Source: Bolinopsis microptera
Lineage: Eukaryota > Ctenophora > Tentaculata > Lobata > Bolinopsidae
DNA: 64,000 bases
NCBI RefSeq assembly: GCF_026151205.1
Contig: NC_087079.1
Location: 2,513,730-2,577,729 of the forward strand
Direction: 5' to 3'
Part shown: one piece after another, positions 49,557-59,717 of the stretch
Layout of the letters: each line of letters starts with the position of its first letter
How positions within the stretch are numbered: the stretch's first letter is position 1
Notes under the pieces: model-generated
Told to the model about the DNA's origin: nothing
The model's input: only the letters and a program-made list of their open reading frames with translations
Database searches by the model: none
Program-made: the position numbers and the translations under genes

Positions 49557-49933
49557 GGTAAACGTTCAAGAGCACCTAACAGGCCAGCATTGTCCTTCAT
49601 ATCAACAAGTGAAGTAGACCGATACAGACAAACAACATTGAACCTAACAGAGTCGATTACAATATTTACCGCAAGTGATTCAAGACCAGTAAACCAATCC
49701 AATCGTTCTACCCTCAGTGCTTTGTGGACAAAGATAGCAGATCCCCCAAAACGTGTATCATTAGGTCTGTCTGCACGAAAGAGGTTGAAATTAGGAATAG
49801 ACACTTCAGCGTCAACAATATCTGAATTTAGCCAGGACTCTGTCACACAAATGATCTGAACGTCGTGAGTCTCTGACAAAACCATGAGTTCCGTCATCTT
49901 ATTGTACAGGGAATTAGCATTAGTGTACAGCAT
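49557..49933 (-). pseudogene. LINE ORF2, endonuclease start, split by foldback element
   Basis: The frame from ATG 49933 reads MLYTNANSLYNKMTELM, then CVTESWLNSDI and LFRADRPNDTRFGGSAIFV, the N-terminal part of an AP-like endonuclease. It is cut at LPVN by the insertion and continues at 48242 with ADEELVIVGDVN. Confidence 0.88.
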
Positions 49934-49965
49934 CCTGATACCCTGTGATTCCTTTACGCAACTCG

Positions 49966-50991
49966 CTACTCGTTTTTTGACTTCACAGCATTCTGGACAA
50001 CATCTTCTTTATTATCCGCATGCTCTACATTTGTTACAGAAGCCACATCAGTTGGCAGTTCCTCTTTGGGTGGTTTGTCAGCAGTTACTTTCGTCCTCTT
50101 ATCAGTTTCCAGTTTAGCATTGCGTGTGTTCCACCGGATATCTCGATCCGCCTTGATCAAGTCAGGATTTATCCATACATCATCACTTTTCTTTTTTCCA
50201 TGATAAGCAAACCCGCGTCCATGGTTGTGTGTGTAAGTAGCTAACTCTTCACTCTTTAGCTTCGCAATGACCATTCTTCCCCTGTACTTTGTACGGTTGA
50301 CGTTGCCAAATACACCTATTCTCTTTGCTGATACAATGTCACTCTGGTTAAGATCTGTTGCATGTCGACAGATGATAGCCTTTAGTTGTTCCTGACTCTC
50401 ATTTTCCTTATCTTCATCAGGTAAGTTTGACAGAACAATGTTATTCTCCCGCTTTTTCCTTTCCTGCATGTTAGCATCAATCTGTTGTGAGATGGTGGTT
50501 ATTGCAGGGCCTGCTGCGTGCTGACACACTTCAGCTATCAATTTCTTCTGCTGCCCACTGGCTATCTCAGCCCAACTCTTGTGTATCTTCTTATTGGCTT
50601 CTGAAACAACATCATTTACAAGAACCTTCTGGATAGATTGTTCCACACTGGCGCTGACAGCAGTCTGTATAACACTTGTCAGTTCTTTAGCAACGTCATC
50701 AGTAAGTTTTTCAAATTTGAGTTTCTCAGGCAAAACGAAACAAAAGTGGCAGTTCCACACTGTCAGCTTCTTGACATCTGTAACGGTTAGACCAGCCAAA
50801 CCGGCACAACTACTATGCCACCAATTCTCACATGTTGAACAACCTAGCCAAACAATCTTCTTTCTCGCAAGTGGTTCATCATACTTCTGACAATAGAAGC
50901 ATATCTCCTTTCTCTCGTTAGTTTCTGTACTGGCTGGGTCACTATCGATGTGACCCGTTTGCCCGCCATTGTTAGCCATCCCTGAACTCAA
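49966..50991 (-). CDS. LINE ORF1 with PHD-type zinc finger
   Basis: 341 residues. Residues 29-84 form a PHD-like Cys4-His-Cys3 finger (CFYC, CSTCENWWHSSC, CHFC). A helical stretch (92-190) and a block with RKKRENNIVLSNLPDE then SAKRIGV follow, typical of ORF1 proteins of CR1-like LINEs. Ends 33 bp before the endonuclease start on the same strand. PHD fingers in CR1-like ORF1s are known. The frame is intact although its ORF2 is dead. Confidence 0.85.
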   Translation of the reverse strand: MSSGMANNGGQTGHIDSDPASTETNERKEICFYCQKYDEPLARKKIVWLGCSTCENWWHSSCAGLAGLTVTDVKKLTVWNCHFCFVLPEKLKFEKLTDDVAKELTSVIQTAVSASVEQSIQKVLVNDVVSEANKKIHKSWAEIASGQQKKLIAEVCQHAAGPAITTISQQIDANMQERKKRENNIVLSNLPDEDKENESQEQLKAIICRHATDLNQSDIVSAKRIGVFGNVNRTKYRGRMVIAKLKSEELATYTHNHGRGFAYHGKKKSDDVWINPDLIKADRDIRWNTRNAKLETDKRTKVTADKPPKEELPTDVASVTNVEHADNKEDVVQNAVKSKNE

Positions 50992-51383
50992 TAAATGTAA
51001 TAGATTTGTAGTGTTGTAATTAGTTTAAAATTCATGTGAATAGAATTGGTAAAACGTGAATAAATCGCTGGTTTTTTATTTTGTTACCCAGGATTTTTTT
51101 TGGTGGTTCCTGTTAACAAATGTAAACATTTCTGGGTGAGAAATTCAAGCTAGCCCGCTCAGGGGCTAAATTGGTCAAATAAGCTCAGTGAAGCTTGCAA
51201 TCACACAAAACTTGCCACAAAGGTTTATCTACTTGTTATTAACATTCTGTGAAATTTAGAAGCAAAAATATTTATCAGAACATAAGTTATGCCACTTTTT
51301 GTTTTAAAAATAATTAGTGAGATCTCAGCGAGCTGTTACAATTTTAAGAGATAAGGACGGGTAGACTTTTGAGGCCCAACCTG

Positions 51384-52006
51384 TATATATATTATATTAT
51401 ATAAATCAAGCGTTACATTTCAGCCATGCAAAATCATAATTACATATTTTGATATACTAAATGATAAATAGTACTGCAATATAAGTTGCATAATGTGTGG
51501 CCGAATGAAAACTAACTAAACAAGAAAAATAAACTAGATTATATAATAATTAATTCGGCTGAACCAACACATAGCAAGAGCCACATTAACGTTGGGGCCG
51601 TCTACAAAATTTGCATGACAAACAATAACAAGAAATCAAACATATCATAAATAATTATAAGTATTTTGCTCATTACAATTCTGTCACAACTGAGCACAAG
51701 AAAAATAGGGGAGAGAAGCGGACAGAATTATACCCAACGAAAACACATTTTTGGGAATCAAATGAGAAGACTGATGAGCTAATCTGGCCAGACTGTATCG
51801 GCAGCCCAGAGGTACTTGATCAGTTTAGCCTTAAAAGTAAAATTCCGCTCTGACTGCCGGATACATACTGATAGACTATTCCATTTCAGCATAGATCTAT
51901 GTAAGAAGCTATTTCGGAAGGCATCTGAGCAGGGCACAGTAGTACTCATGTAAGTTGAAACTTGAAGTATCCGACCTATCAATTATTTGAGCATTGTGCC
52001 TTAACA
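51384..52006 (-). mobile_element. 5'-truncated copy of the AlkB-ORF1 LINE family (copy 2)
   Basis: Reverse complement of about 59500-60110 of the intact LINE. The frame 51779-51982 matches its ORF2 C-terminus (STTVPCSDAFRNSF, LIKYLWAADTVWPD) with some substitutions. Its missing 3' tail lies at 41557-41585 on the far side of the palindromic insertion. Confidence 0.9.
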
Positions 52007-52206
52007 GGAGAGTGCGCAGGATTTTTTTCCCTACTCTTGCCGAAGGCAAAAAGATCGTAGGGAATAAGTAATCGGGTTTAGATATATGAGGTGGCCCGAT
52101 GGACCTGCAATGACGACAAAAGTCTGCTCCTTCGCAATATAGACCACTCCCCTATAATTAAGTGTGTAGGAAGCGTCTGTTATGCTGCGCGCGACGCTAG
52201 CCATTT

Positions 52207-52815
52207 TTTTTTAATTTGAAAATTCAATTAATTATTATATATACAAATCAAGCGTTACATTTCAGCCATGCAAAATTACAATGACATATTTTAATATTCT
52301 AATTGTAAAATGGTGCTGCAATATAGGTTGCTTAATGTTTGGCCGGATGACAACTAACTAAAAGAAAAAATAAACTTGATTACATAATAATTAATTCGGC
52401 TGAACCAACATATAACAAAAGCCACATTAAAGTTGGGGCCGTCTACCAAATTTGAATGACATACAATAACAAGAAATCAAACATATCATAAATAATTATA
52501 TATGGATTTTGTTCATTACAATTCCGTCACAACTGATAAAAGAAAAAAGAAGGACAAGCGGACAGGAATTTGGACGGACAGAATTGTAACCAACAAAAAC
52601 ACATTTCTGAGACTAGTCTGGCCAGACTGTATCGGCAGCCCAAAGGTACTTGATCAGATTGGCCTTAAAAGTAGAAATCCGGTCTGACTGCCGGATACAT
52701 ACTGGTAGACTATTCCATTTCAGCATAATTATATGAAAGAAGCTATTTCGGAAGGCATCCGAACAGGGCACAGTGGTATTCATGTAAGTTAAAGTATCCG
52801 ACATATTTGCTTCGA
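52207..52815 (-). mobile_element. 5'-truncated copy of the AlkB-ORF1 LINE family (copy 3)
   Basis: Matches about 59525-60131 of the intact LINE in reverse complement, ending in a poly-A tail (poly-T at 52206-52214). The frame 52613-52858 carries NTTVPCSDAFRNSF and YLWAADTVWPD. Truncation point is within about 25 bp of that in copy 2. Confidence 0.9.
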
Positions 52816-53835
52816 CGATCGAAATTGAAAAGCAAAAATATAAGTTCGCGCGGCGCATCGAAGTACAGTGGCTTTTATCAGTGTATCACGTTAACGGGTG
52901 ATACTCGTAAAATATTTGTTCAATATATTATTATATATTAGGACCGTCGACGAGTCCAACTCGGCGCGCGTCCTTGACCATTGTTAATGGTCTGACCCGG
53001 CGCGCTACTTTGTAGCACTTGCCATCGGGCCATTTCGAGAAGAAAGCGGCGCGCGCCGCGCTACTTCGAAGAAATTTAGACGAGTAACATCCGTCAACGC
53101 GCGTCCTGGTAGGTTCGGTTGTAAATTTACAAGCATCAAGTCGTGACCCCCACGGTTGTTTCACTATAGTAGAGTTTCTACGCGATTTAGATACAGTTTA
53201 CATAGCCATGTGTCTACGCGTACTGCGTGACGCGCTTGTTTCACAAGGCGGTTGTTCACATAGCCATGTGTACACGCGTATTGCGTGACGCGCTTGTTTC
53301 ACAAGTTTTGCCGCCTTCGGCGGTCGCGCGCTACTGCAAGCGAGAGGGCCCTTACCTGGGGACCTCAGGCTATTATGTTCATAAACATAAAGATTAGGCG
53401 GAAAGACAGGCTGAGCGCGGCCCAGTAAGAGGGCTCTGGTTAGAGCAAAGGCGGTTGCGCGCTACTGCAAGCGAGAGGGCTCTGGTTAGAGCAATAGATA
53501 CAGGGGAGCCGCACACTCGTGCGCGGCGGTTCATTAAAATTGTATGCAAAATGCAAATTTCGCATATTAATTTTTGTGGTACGTGCGCCGTTGTATCACG
53601 TGGTGACTCCCAATGTCGTTTCATATAGAGTTTCTACGATACAGGGGAGCCGCGCACTCGTGCGCGGCGGGTCATACAACGTATGACAAGTGCGCCGCGC
53701 TTATTTTGTAAATCAACCAATTCAACCATTGTTTCACACGTTGTTACCCCCATTGTCGTTTCACTAATTGCAGGGGCGGGGGCCGTGCACTTGTGACCGC
53801 GCGGTGGGTCATACAACGTATGACAATGGCATGCA
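52816..53835. repeat. CpG-rich island made of short direct repeats
   Basis: GC- and CpG-rich sequence unlike the AT-rich surroundings. About 75 bp with ACATAGCCATGTGT and GCGTGACGCGCTTGTTTCACAAG is repeated twice (53190-53305). GCGCGCTACTGCAAGCGAGAGGGC occurs twice, and ACAGGGGAGCCGC(A/G)CACTCGTGCGC twice. No supported gene. It may be the 5' control region of the following LINE, or a different element. Confidence 0.65.
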
Positions 53836-54498
53836 TGCAACCATGTACTGATTTAATTTGATTTGATTGATGATATTTATTGCGTGTAAAATTGAAGGAT
53901 CTATAAACAACCGATTTTGCTTTGAGTTATCGCTTGTTTTTATTTTGAATTGTACTTTTTTAATATTTGATATTTGAATTTGGATCAATTTGAATCAAAA
54001 GTCATGTTTTAATACTTTCAACACTACTATATAACAAATAATTTGAGTATGATGAGGGATGGCTACCGATGAGTAATCCGTTGGAGTAAAGTCTGCCGGT
54101 GTCCTGGGTGTGATGGATCTGAGTTAGATGGCATGTTGTGGAGGTGGTAATCGTTTCTTCCTATTGCCCTGGTAGTCTTGTACTTCCAGGGCTCCTGCGG
54201 TCTGGTACGAGGTTAGTTTAATTGTTAGAGATCTAGTGATGTTTGAAATTTGTTAACTCCTTTTAGCTACTTCTCCCTTAGATAAGTATTGCATTCTTTT
54301 TTCTGCTATACAGTTCTTTACCACAACTCTGTTCATTATAATTCAATTTTTTTCACTCTGAACTATAAATCTCTGGCCTATTGACTGTTTCAGATCCAGA
54401 TTGCTAGGGTTTATAACGGTGCCACTGAAACATCCTGCTGTTGATCTCTTATCCGGATCACCCAGTCTCCTCCCGATCCTCCCACACTTCACAACAAG

Positions 54499-56016
54499 AT
54501 GCCAACACTGCCCGCCAACTTCCCCGCCTTACTGCAAAACTTATCTCTTGAAGTAAAGCAACACATGCATACCCTCCTCACTGAGAGTATCCTGGACAGT
54601 CTGAAAGAGGAAAAGCTTGCTTCAAAGATAGAACGGTTAGATGAAAAGAAGAAGGAAAAGAAAACGAAGAAGGAAACTACTGTTCAAAATGTCTCGTATA
54701 GCCCACATGCGCTCGTAGAGCACGTCCCAGTCCTCCCTGGAATGAACGAAAACCTATTCAAGAAAATCACAGAAGAATTGGATTCAATGAATCTTGAAGG
54801 CAAATCTAAAAAAGTCCACACCCTATGGCTAAGCCCTTCATCAGAAGACTACTGCTTTGGTAACATAGTTAACAAGCCACATCCCATCAACAACTTCCCT
54901 AGCATCTTTAAGTTGATGGGACTTATTAATGACCTCCCCTCCACCACCAACAACATGGATGCTTGCCTTGTTACTAGGTACAACACTCAGCAAGCTAAGT
55001 TAAGCCTCCATAAAGACGATGAAGACCTAATAATATCACAGTCCAGCTCCATTTGCACTTACTCAATAGGAGCTCCACGGTCACTTGAGTTTGTACTGGA
55101 TACAACCCAAGTAGAACAACGCACAACTAGGGCCTCTAGGTCAAGGCCAGCCCAAGAGTTGATTAACGCAGACTTCACCCTCCCTGCCACCAATGGCACA
55201 CTGAACATCATGAAGCCTGGTGCACAGCAAGTCATGAGGCACAGGATTGCCCCAGGAGTTGCACCTTCTGACAATGAAACTTGTTGGAGGTATAGTCTCT
55301 CCTTCAGAAAGTTAGCCACACCTTCCTCTTCCTCTTCCCCTTCATCTCCTATTCTTCCCTCTCCTACATCCGACAGTCCTAATAAAGTATCCCCAAAAGC
55401 CCCCATCACAGACTCTCAAAAACACCAGAAGTCTATCATTCTCATTGCTGGTGACTCCTTTGCTGCTCGATTGGACGCTGATCGCCTCAGTAGAGGTAAA
55501 GAAACTGTCACCAACATAGCTAAGGGTGGGCTTAAGATCTCAGCTATACAGAAATCTATTGAGGCCTTTTATACAAAGAACCCTCTTGTGCAGGTAAAGA
55601 AACTGTTCTTAAGCTTCGGTGCCAACGACATCCGGTACTGTACCCAGGGGGTCAATCATCTCAAGACCCCTGTGAGTGACCTTATGAAGACAGCAAAAAA
55701 ACTTTATCCAAATGCACGTGTTTTTGTACAAGCTATTCCACCAGTCCACCCCAACGGACAAGAGAAAATCCCTGGTAATGTTTGTGCTATGAATAATTTG
55801 ATCTTTGATCGCTGCTCTAGGCATAAACTGTTTTACCTTGATGTTTTTTGGGCATTCTTAGACCGCTATGGAAACAGAAACGAGAGATTATTTCCTAAGT
55901 GTGACAATAGGGGCTTTTATGATATTCATCCCAGCCCCAAGGCTGGGATGCCAGTGTTGGCAAAGTTCTATCTCAGAATCATACACTCAAAGTGGTTTAA
56001 TCCAATGGGATACTGA
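54499..56016 (+). CDS. LINE ORF1: AlkB-like dioxygenase domain fused to SGNH hydrolase domain
   Basis: 505 residues. Residues 1-60 are helical and end in a Lys-rich stretch. Residues about 105-272 look like an AlkB-family 2-oxoglutarate/Fe(II) dioxygenase: ACLVTRYNTQQAKLSLHKDD supplies H171-x-D173, then SICTYSIGAPRSLEF, NIMKPGAQQVMRHRI with H248, and WRYSLSFR with R264 and R270. That is the AlkB order RYxxGAxLSxHxDxxE, SLG, HxI, RYxLTFR. A Ser/Pro linker (275-300) follows. Residues about 312-495 form an SGNH/GDSL hydrolase: GDS with S320, GAND with N376, and D475-x-H477-P. SGNH domains are known in CR1 ORF1 proteins; the AlkB part is not usual. Predicted roles are RNA or DNA demethylation by the first domain and esterase activity by the second, both inferred. 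Confidence 0.9.
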   Translation: MPTLPANFPALLQNLSLEVKQHMHTLLTESILDSLKEEKLASKIERLDEKKKEKKTKKETTVQNVSYSPHALVEHVPVLPGMNENLFKKITEELDSMNLEGKSKKVHTLWLSPSSEDYCFGNIVNKPHPINNFPSIFKLMGLINDLPSTTNNMDACLVTRYNTQQAKLSLHKDDEDLIISQSSSICTYSIGAPRSLEFVLDTTQVEQRTTRASRSRPAQELINADFTLPATNGTLNIMKPGAQQVMRHRIAPGVAPSDNETCWRYSLSFRKLATPSSSSSPSSPILPSPTSDSPNKVSPKAPITDSQKHQKSIILIAGDSFAARLDADRLSRGKETVTNIAKGGLKISAIQKSIEAFYTKNPLVQVKKLFLSFGANDIRYCTQGVNHLKTPVSDLMKTAKKLYPNARVFVQAIPPVHPNGQEKIPGNVCAMNNLIFDRCSRHKLFYLDVFWAFLDRYGNRNERLFPKCDNRGFYDIHPSPKAGMPVLAKFYLRIIHSKWFNPMGY

Positions 56017-56210
56017 TGTGGTAATCCAACTCAATATTTCAATTTTTCATTGTCTGCATCAGTATCCTATTGGATCTGATCATTTGGATGTTATTTATAT
56101 GTATTCAAACGAAGTGATAGCATAATGTATGTTACTTCATATTATAGCACAATACCTGACAAAACACAACGGCGAGACACAATTCTGTTAATAATATACT
56201 TTAAAGTTCT

Positions 56211-59200
56211 ATGGGAATATCGGCTCAACAACACCGTGTTGCAACTGGTATGTTTTCTAGGTATGTTATCATCAGTAAAAGTAATAGAGGTAACGGGGAA
56301 AATTTGTTGTCCTGTCTTCTGTCTCGTCATATGTTATGTGCTCTATTGGGTATATTTTATTTTTATGTTATTTTGTATATATTTTCTTTGACTATCGATG
56401 CTAAAATACTCCCTGGTGCTCCCCTACAACCTAAAATACACTCTGTACCATGTTTGAGGTCATCCATAAATCTTTACTTTATGGTAATATTTTGTACCAT
56501 TTTTCTCAGACACTTTAAACTTGTGTATAGGGGGGAGGGGGGCATTGGGACAGCCTTAGCTGCAATTTCTGTAAAATTGCTATCTACCACAAAAACCAAA
56601 CTGTCACCTACCATGTCACCGAAACAGACTGTTAAGTTACTTTTCAGTATAACCAGCAGCTGGCTTGGGGTCATGTCTAGGTGTGGTCTGGTTTTTCTAT
56701 CTCTCCTTAATATTTCCCTGATAGTAATTTGTAATTGTTCCTTACTGAACCCTGGACCAAATTTATCCGTTGTTTACAATAATGTCCATGGTTTCCTAAA
56801 TACACGCGATTTAGCATCAGGAACACCACCACTAAATATGACCAAGATACATGAATTCCATGGTTATATCTACAAACATAAGCCTCACATCATTATTCTA
56901 AACGAGACATGGCTGAAAAATTCCATTCTCAGTAATGAGGTGCTCCCTGACAAATACAAAGTATTTAGGCTTGACCGATCCTTAAGATCGCATCCAGTGG
57001 ATGCAACCCAGCCCAAGAAATTCAGAAAAAACGGTGGTGGTGTTCTGATTGCCCATAGAACAGACATTGATATCTCGAGTCTAAAGTTCTCTAAAGTTAG
57101 TGTTCAAGCTGAATTATTATCCATCATAATTAAGACTCAGTGTGGAAGAAACTTTTGTATATCAACATTTTATAGAGTAGGAACGCTTGGCTTAGATAAT
57201 TTTGAATCTTTCAAGAAACATTTTGTTACTTTAGCATCTGCCAGAAAACTGCAAAGGCACATTCTGGTAGGTGACTTTAATTTGGCTTCGATTTCCTGGC
57301 CAGATGGTCAGTCATCTTGCCAGTTACATTCTAGCTTTGTAAATTTTCTCACTGATGACCTCGGACATACACAACTTATTAGCTCCCCTACTCACAAGTC
57401 AGGCAACACCTTAGATCTTGTGTTCACTAACATTCAAAACCTTATTAAGAATGTTAAAGTTTTAGATCAAAACGAAATGTGTATGTCTGACCACTTTTGT
57501 ATCACATTTGACATTGATATTAAGACCAAGTATATTAAGCAGCCTAAAAGAAAGATCTTTAATTATAGTAAAGGTAATTTTAGGGGCCTGAATTCTGAGT
57601 TATTTAGCATCGATTGGGATAGTATATTTGAGTGTAATGATCCTTATCTTGCCTGGAGTCGATTCAGAGGAGTTCTCGGTGCAGCCTGTGACCGATGGAT
57701 CCCTAAAAAGACCATTAAGTCTCAGTTCCAGCCCCCATGGTATGACTCCGAATGTGATCGTCTCCTACGAAATAAGGAGAAATGGAGAATAAGGCATAAG
57801 GGGAGCAACTCTGAGTCTCATAAACAAAAGTTTCGTGCATTTCGCACAAAATTTAAAAATTTGATGGACGAAAGAATGAGACTCAGTGTTGAGGATGACT
57901 CCGATGATGCTCTTATCTCCAAGAAGTTCTGGACCTACGTTAAATCTAAATCAAAGTCAACCAGGATCCCTGAAACTGTCAAATATCATAATCGCTTTCG
58001 AAACAATCCATCTGATCAAGCTGCCCTTTTTAACGAATATTTTTATGAGCAGTTTTCTCAAGAGAGCGATTATGGCATTGACATAGATTTTCGTGATGAT
58101 TGTTTTTCAAGTCTTGTGTTTAGTAGAGAAGATGTTCTGTTGATTCTTAAAAAGTTAAATCCTAACAAGGCCCCTGGCCCTGATGGGATTCATGGGAGAG
58201 TCCTCAAAAACTGTGCCCAAAGCCTTGCATACCCACTTAGTGTTTTATTTAACCTGTCTTTCTCGAGCGGATGCATACCCCCTGATTGGAAGCTGGCACT
58301 TGTAGTACCAGTGCACAAAAAGGGCGATAAGTCTTCGGTTGAGAACTACAGGCCTATCTCGTTAACATCTCTTGTAATGAAAGTCTTTGAAAGGTGCATA
58401 AAGACTGCATTATACGCTGCGTGTTCTGATCTGTTGGATGACCGACAACACGGTTTTGTTAATGAACGTTCATGCACAACCCAAATGATACCTTTCACGG
58501 ACAATCTTGCACTTGCATTGAATAACAGGTCCAGGACTGATATAATATATTTTGATTTTGCGAAAGCCTTTGATAGCGTTTCGCATGACCTCATTTTAAG
58601 TAAATTAAAGAATATTTTTAATGTCGATGGACTAATGCTTAAATTTATTAAGTCCTATCTTGAGGGGCGACAACAACAAGTAGTGATAGGAGGCCAAACG
58701 TCTTCTTCTCTACCAGTTCGGTCTGGTGTCCCTCAAGGTTCTATACTTGGCCCTTTATTGTTTGTAATATTTATAAATGACATGTTCTCCTGTGTCTCTG
58801 AAGGCACCAATATCGCCCTTTATGCAGATGACACTAAAATTTGGAGGGAGATTCTTGGTTACCCTGACCATCACATAATCCAAAATGACATCAATAGATT
58901 ATATGATTGGTCAGTGAGAAATCGAATGAAGTTCCACCCACAAAAGTGCAAAGCCCTCTCTGTGTCCCTGCAAAGAAACGTGCTGGATAACTTGCCATTC
59001 AATACCTTCTTTTATAAACTTTCTGGAAGTGATATTGACTTTGTGCCCTCTCAGTCAGATTTAGGAGTCGCAATAAACTCCAGGTTTAATTGGGGTGCAC
59101 AATGTAAAGCGCTTGTTTCCAAAGCTACATCTAGACTTGGACTACTTAAGAGAACATGTCATTTCACTACTGATAAAAGGCAGAAAAGATCGTTCTATTT

Positions 59201-59717
59201 AGCGTTAATTAGGTCTATATTTGAACATTGTTCTGTCATATGGTCCCCTCAATCTGCAACTCATCTTCAACAGTTTGTTGCTATCCAAAAGAGGGCTATT
59301 AAATGGATCAATGGTGAACCTTACTCCAGTTATAATGACGATAAACTTGCTACAGAGCAAAAGAAACTAAATATTCTCCCTGTTAAACAGAAGTTTATTT
59401 ATAACGATCTTATGACCTTCTATAAAATAGTGAAAAGCATAATTCCAGTTTCGCTCCCTACATATATAGTCCTATGCCGTCCAGAGGGCACCCGATACAC
59501 TAGGCACAATGCTCAAATAATTGATATGTCGGATACTTCAACTTACATGAGTACCACTGTGCCCTGCTCGGATGCCTTCCGAAATAGCTTTTTTCATAGA
59601 TCTATGATGAAATGGAATAGTCTACCAGTATGTATCCGGCAGTCAGAGCGTATTTCTACTTTTAAGGCCAAACTGATCAAGTACCTCTGGGCTGCCGATA
59701 CAGTCTGGCCAGATTAG
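56211..59717 (+). CDS. LINE ORF2: endonuclease and reverse transcriptase, intact
   Basis: 1168 residues from this ATG. Residues 1-185 are unusually hydrophobic, with three possible membrane segments (IFYFYVILYIFSLTI, LYFMVIFCTIFL, LVFLSLLNISLIVI). A later Met may be the true start. Endonuclease about 188-440: VVYNNVHG, LNETW (E232), GDFN (D355, N357), LDLVFTN, SDH (427-428). Reverse transcriptase about 660-930: NPNKAPGPDGIHGRVL, ENYRPISLTSLVMKVFE, YFDFAKAFDSVSHD, SGVPQGSILGPLLF (839 on) and YADD (871-874). C-terminal domain to 1168 ends AADTVWPD. All catalytic motifs are present. It starts 195 bp after ORF1. Confidence 0.92.
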   Translation: MGISAQQHRVATGMFSRYVIISKSNRGNGENLLSCLLSRHMLCALLGIFYFYVILYIFSLTIDAKILPGAPLQPKIHSVPCLRSSINLYFMVIFCTIFLRHFKLVYRGEGGIGTALAAISVKLLSTTKTKLSPTMSPKQTVKLLFSITSSWLGVMSRCGLVFLSLLNISLIVICNCSLLNPGPNLSVVYNNVHGFLNTRDLASGTPPLNMTKIHEFHGYIYKHKPHIIILNETWLKNSILSNEVLPDKYKVFRLDRSLRSHPVDATQPKKFRKNGGGVLIAHRTDIDISSLKFSKVSVQAELLSIIIKTQCGRNFCISTFYRVGTLGLDNFESFKKHFVTLASARKLQRHILVGDFNLASISWPDGQSSCQLHSSFVNFLTDDLGHTQLISSPTHKSGNTLDLVFTNIQNLIKNVKVLDQNEMCMSDHFCITFDIDIKTKYIKQPKRKIFNYSKGNFRGLNSELFSIDWDSIFECNDPYLAWSRFRGVLGAACDRWIPKKTIKSQFQPPWYDSECDRLLRNKEKWRIRHKGSNSESHKQKFRAFRTKFKNLMDERMRLSVEDDSDDALISKKFWTYVKSKSKSTRIPETVKYHNRFRNNPSDQAALFNEYFYEQFSQESDYGIDIDFRDDCFSSLVFSREDVLLILKKLNPNKAPGPDGIHGRVLKNCAQSLAYPLSVLFNLSFSSGCIPPDWKLALVVPVHKKGDKSSVENYRPISLTSLVMKVFERCIKTALYAACSDLLDDRQHGFVNERSCTTQMIPFTDNLALALNNRSRTDIIYFDFAKAFDSVSHDLILSKLKNIFNVDGLMLKFIKSYLEGRQQQVVIGGQTSSSLPVRSGVPQGSILGPLLFVIFINDMFSCVSEGTNIALYADDTKIWREILGYPDHHIIQNDINRLYDWSVRNRMKFHPQKCKALSVSLQRNVLDNLPFNTFFYKLSGSDIDFVPSQSDLGVAINSRFNWGAQCKALVSKATSRLGLLKRTCHFTTDKRQKRSFYLALIRSIFEHCSVIWSPQSATHLQQFVAIQKRAIKWINGEPYSSYNDDKLATEQKKLNILPVKQKFIYNDLMTFYKIVKSIIPVSLPTYIVLCRPEGTRYTRHNAQIIDMSDTSTYMSTTVPCSDAFRNSFFHRSMMKWNSLPVCIRQSERISTFKAKLIKYLWAADTVWPD

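Larger units (their letters stand above)
41586..51383. mobile_element. palindromic CAGGGTGGGCC element, split by LINE insertions
   Basis: The left arm (41586 to about 41967) and right arm (about 51034-51383) are homologous to the arms of the 37458-38264 element, with TA on each side. A piece of its centre (GGAAGGATCATCTGTGATAG to about 45546) survives at about 45475-45546. Everything between is later insertion. The element itself sits inside an older LINE copy whose tail is at 41557-41585 and whose body resumes at 51384. Confidence 0.85.

Noticed and set aside
52920-53120. Possible hammerhead ribozyme or tRNA-like fold (GTCGACGAGTCC)
   Set aside because: The conserved hammerhead core (CUGAUGA and GAAA) is not present in the right order and no tRNA arms could be matched.
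55059-55409. Minus-strand frame inside LINE ORF1
   Set aside because: Shadow of the Ser/Pro linker and AlkB region of ORF1; Glu-rich stretch is just the complement of the Ser-rich linker.
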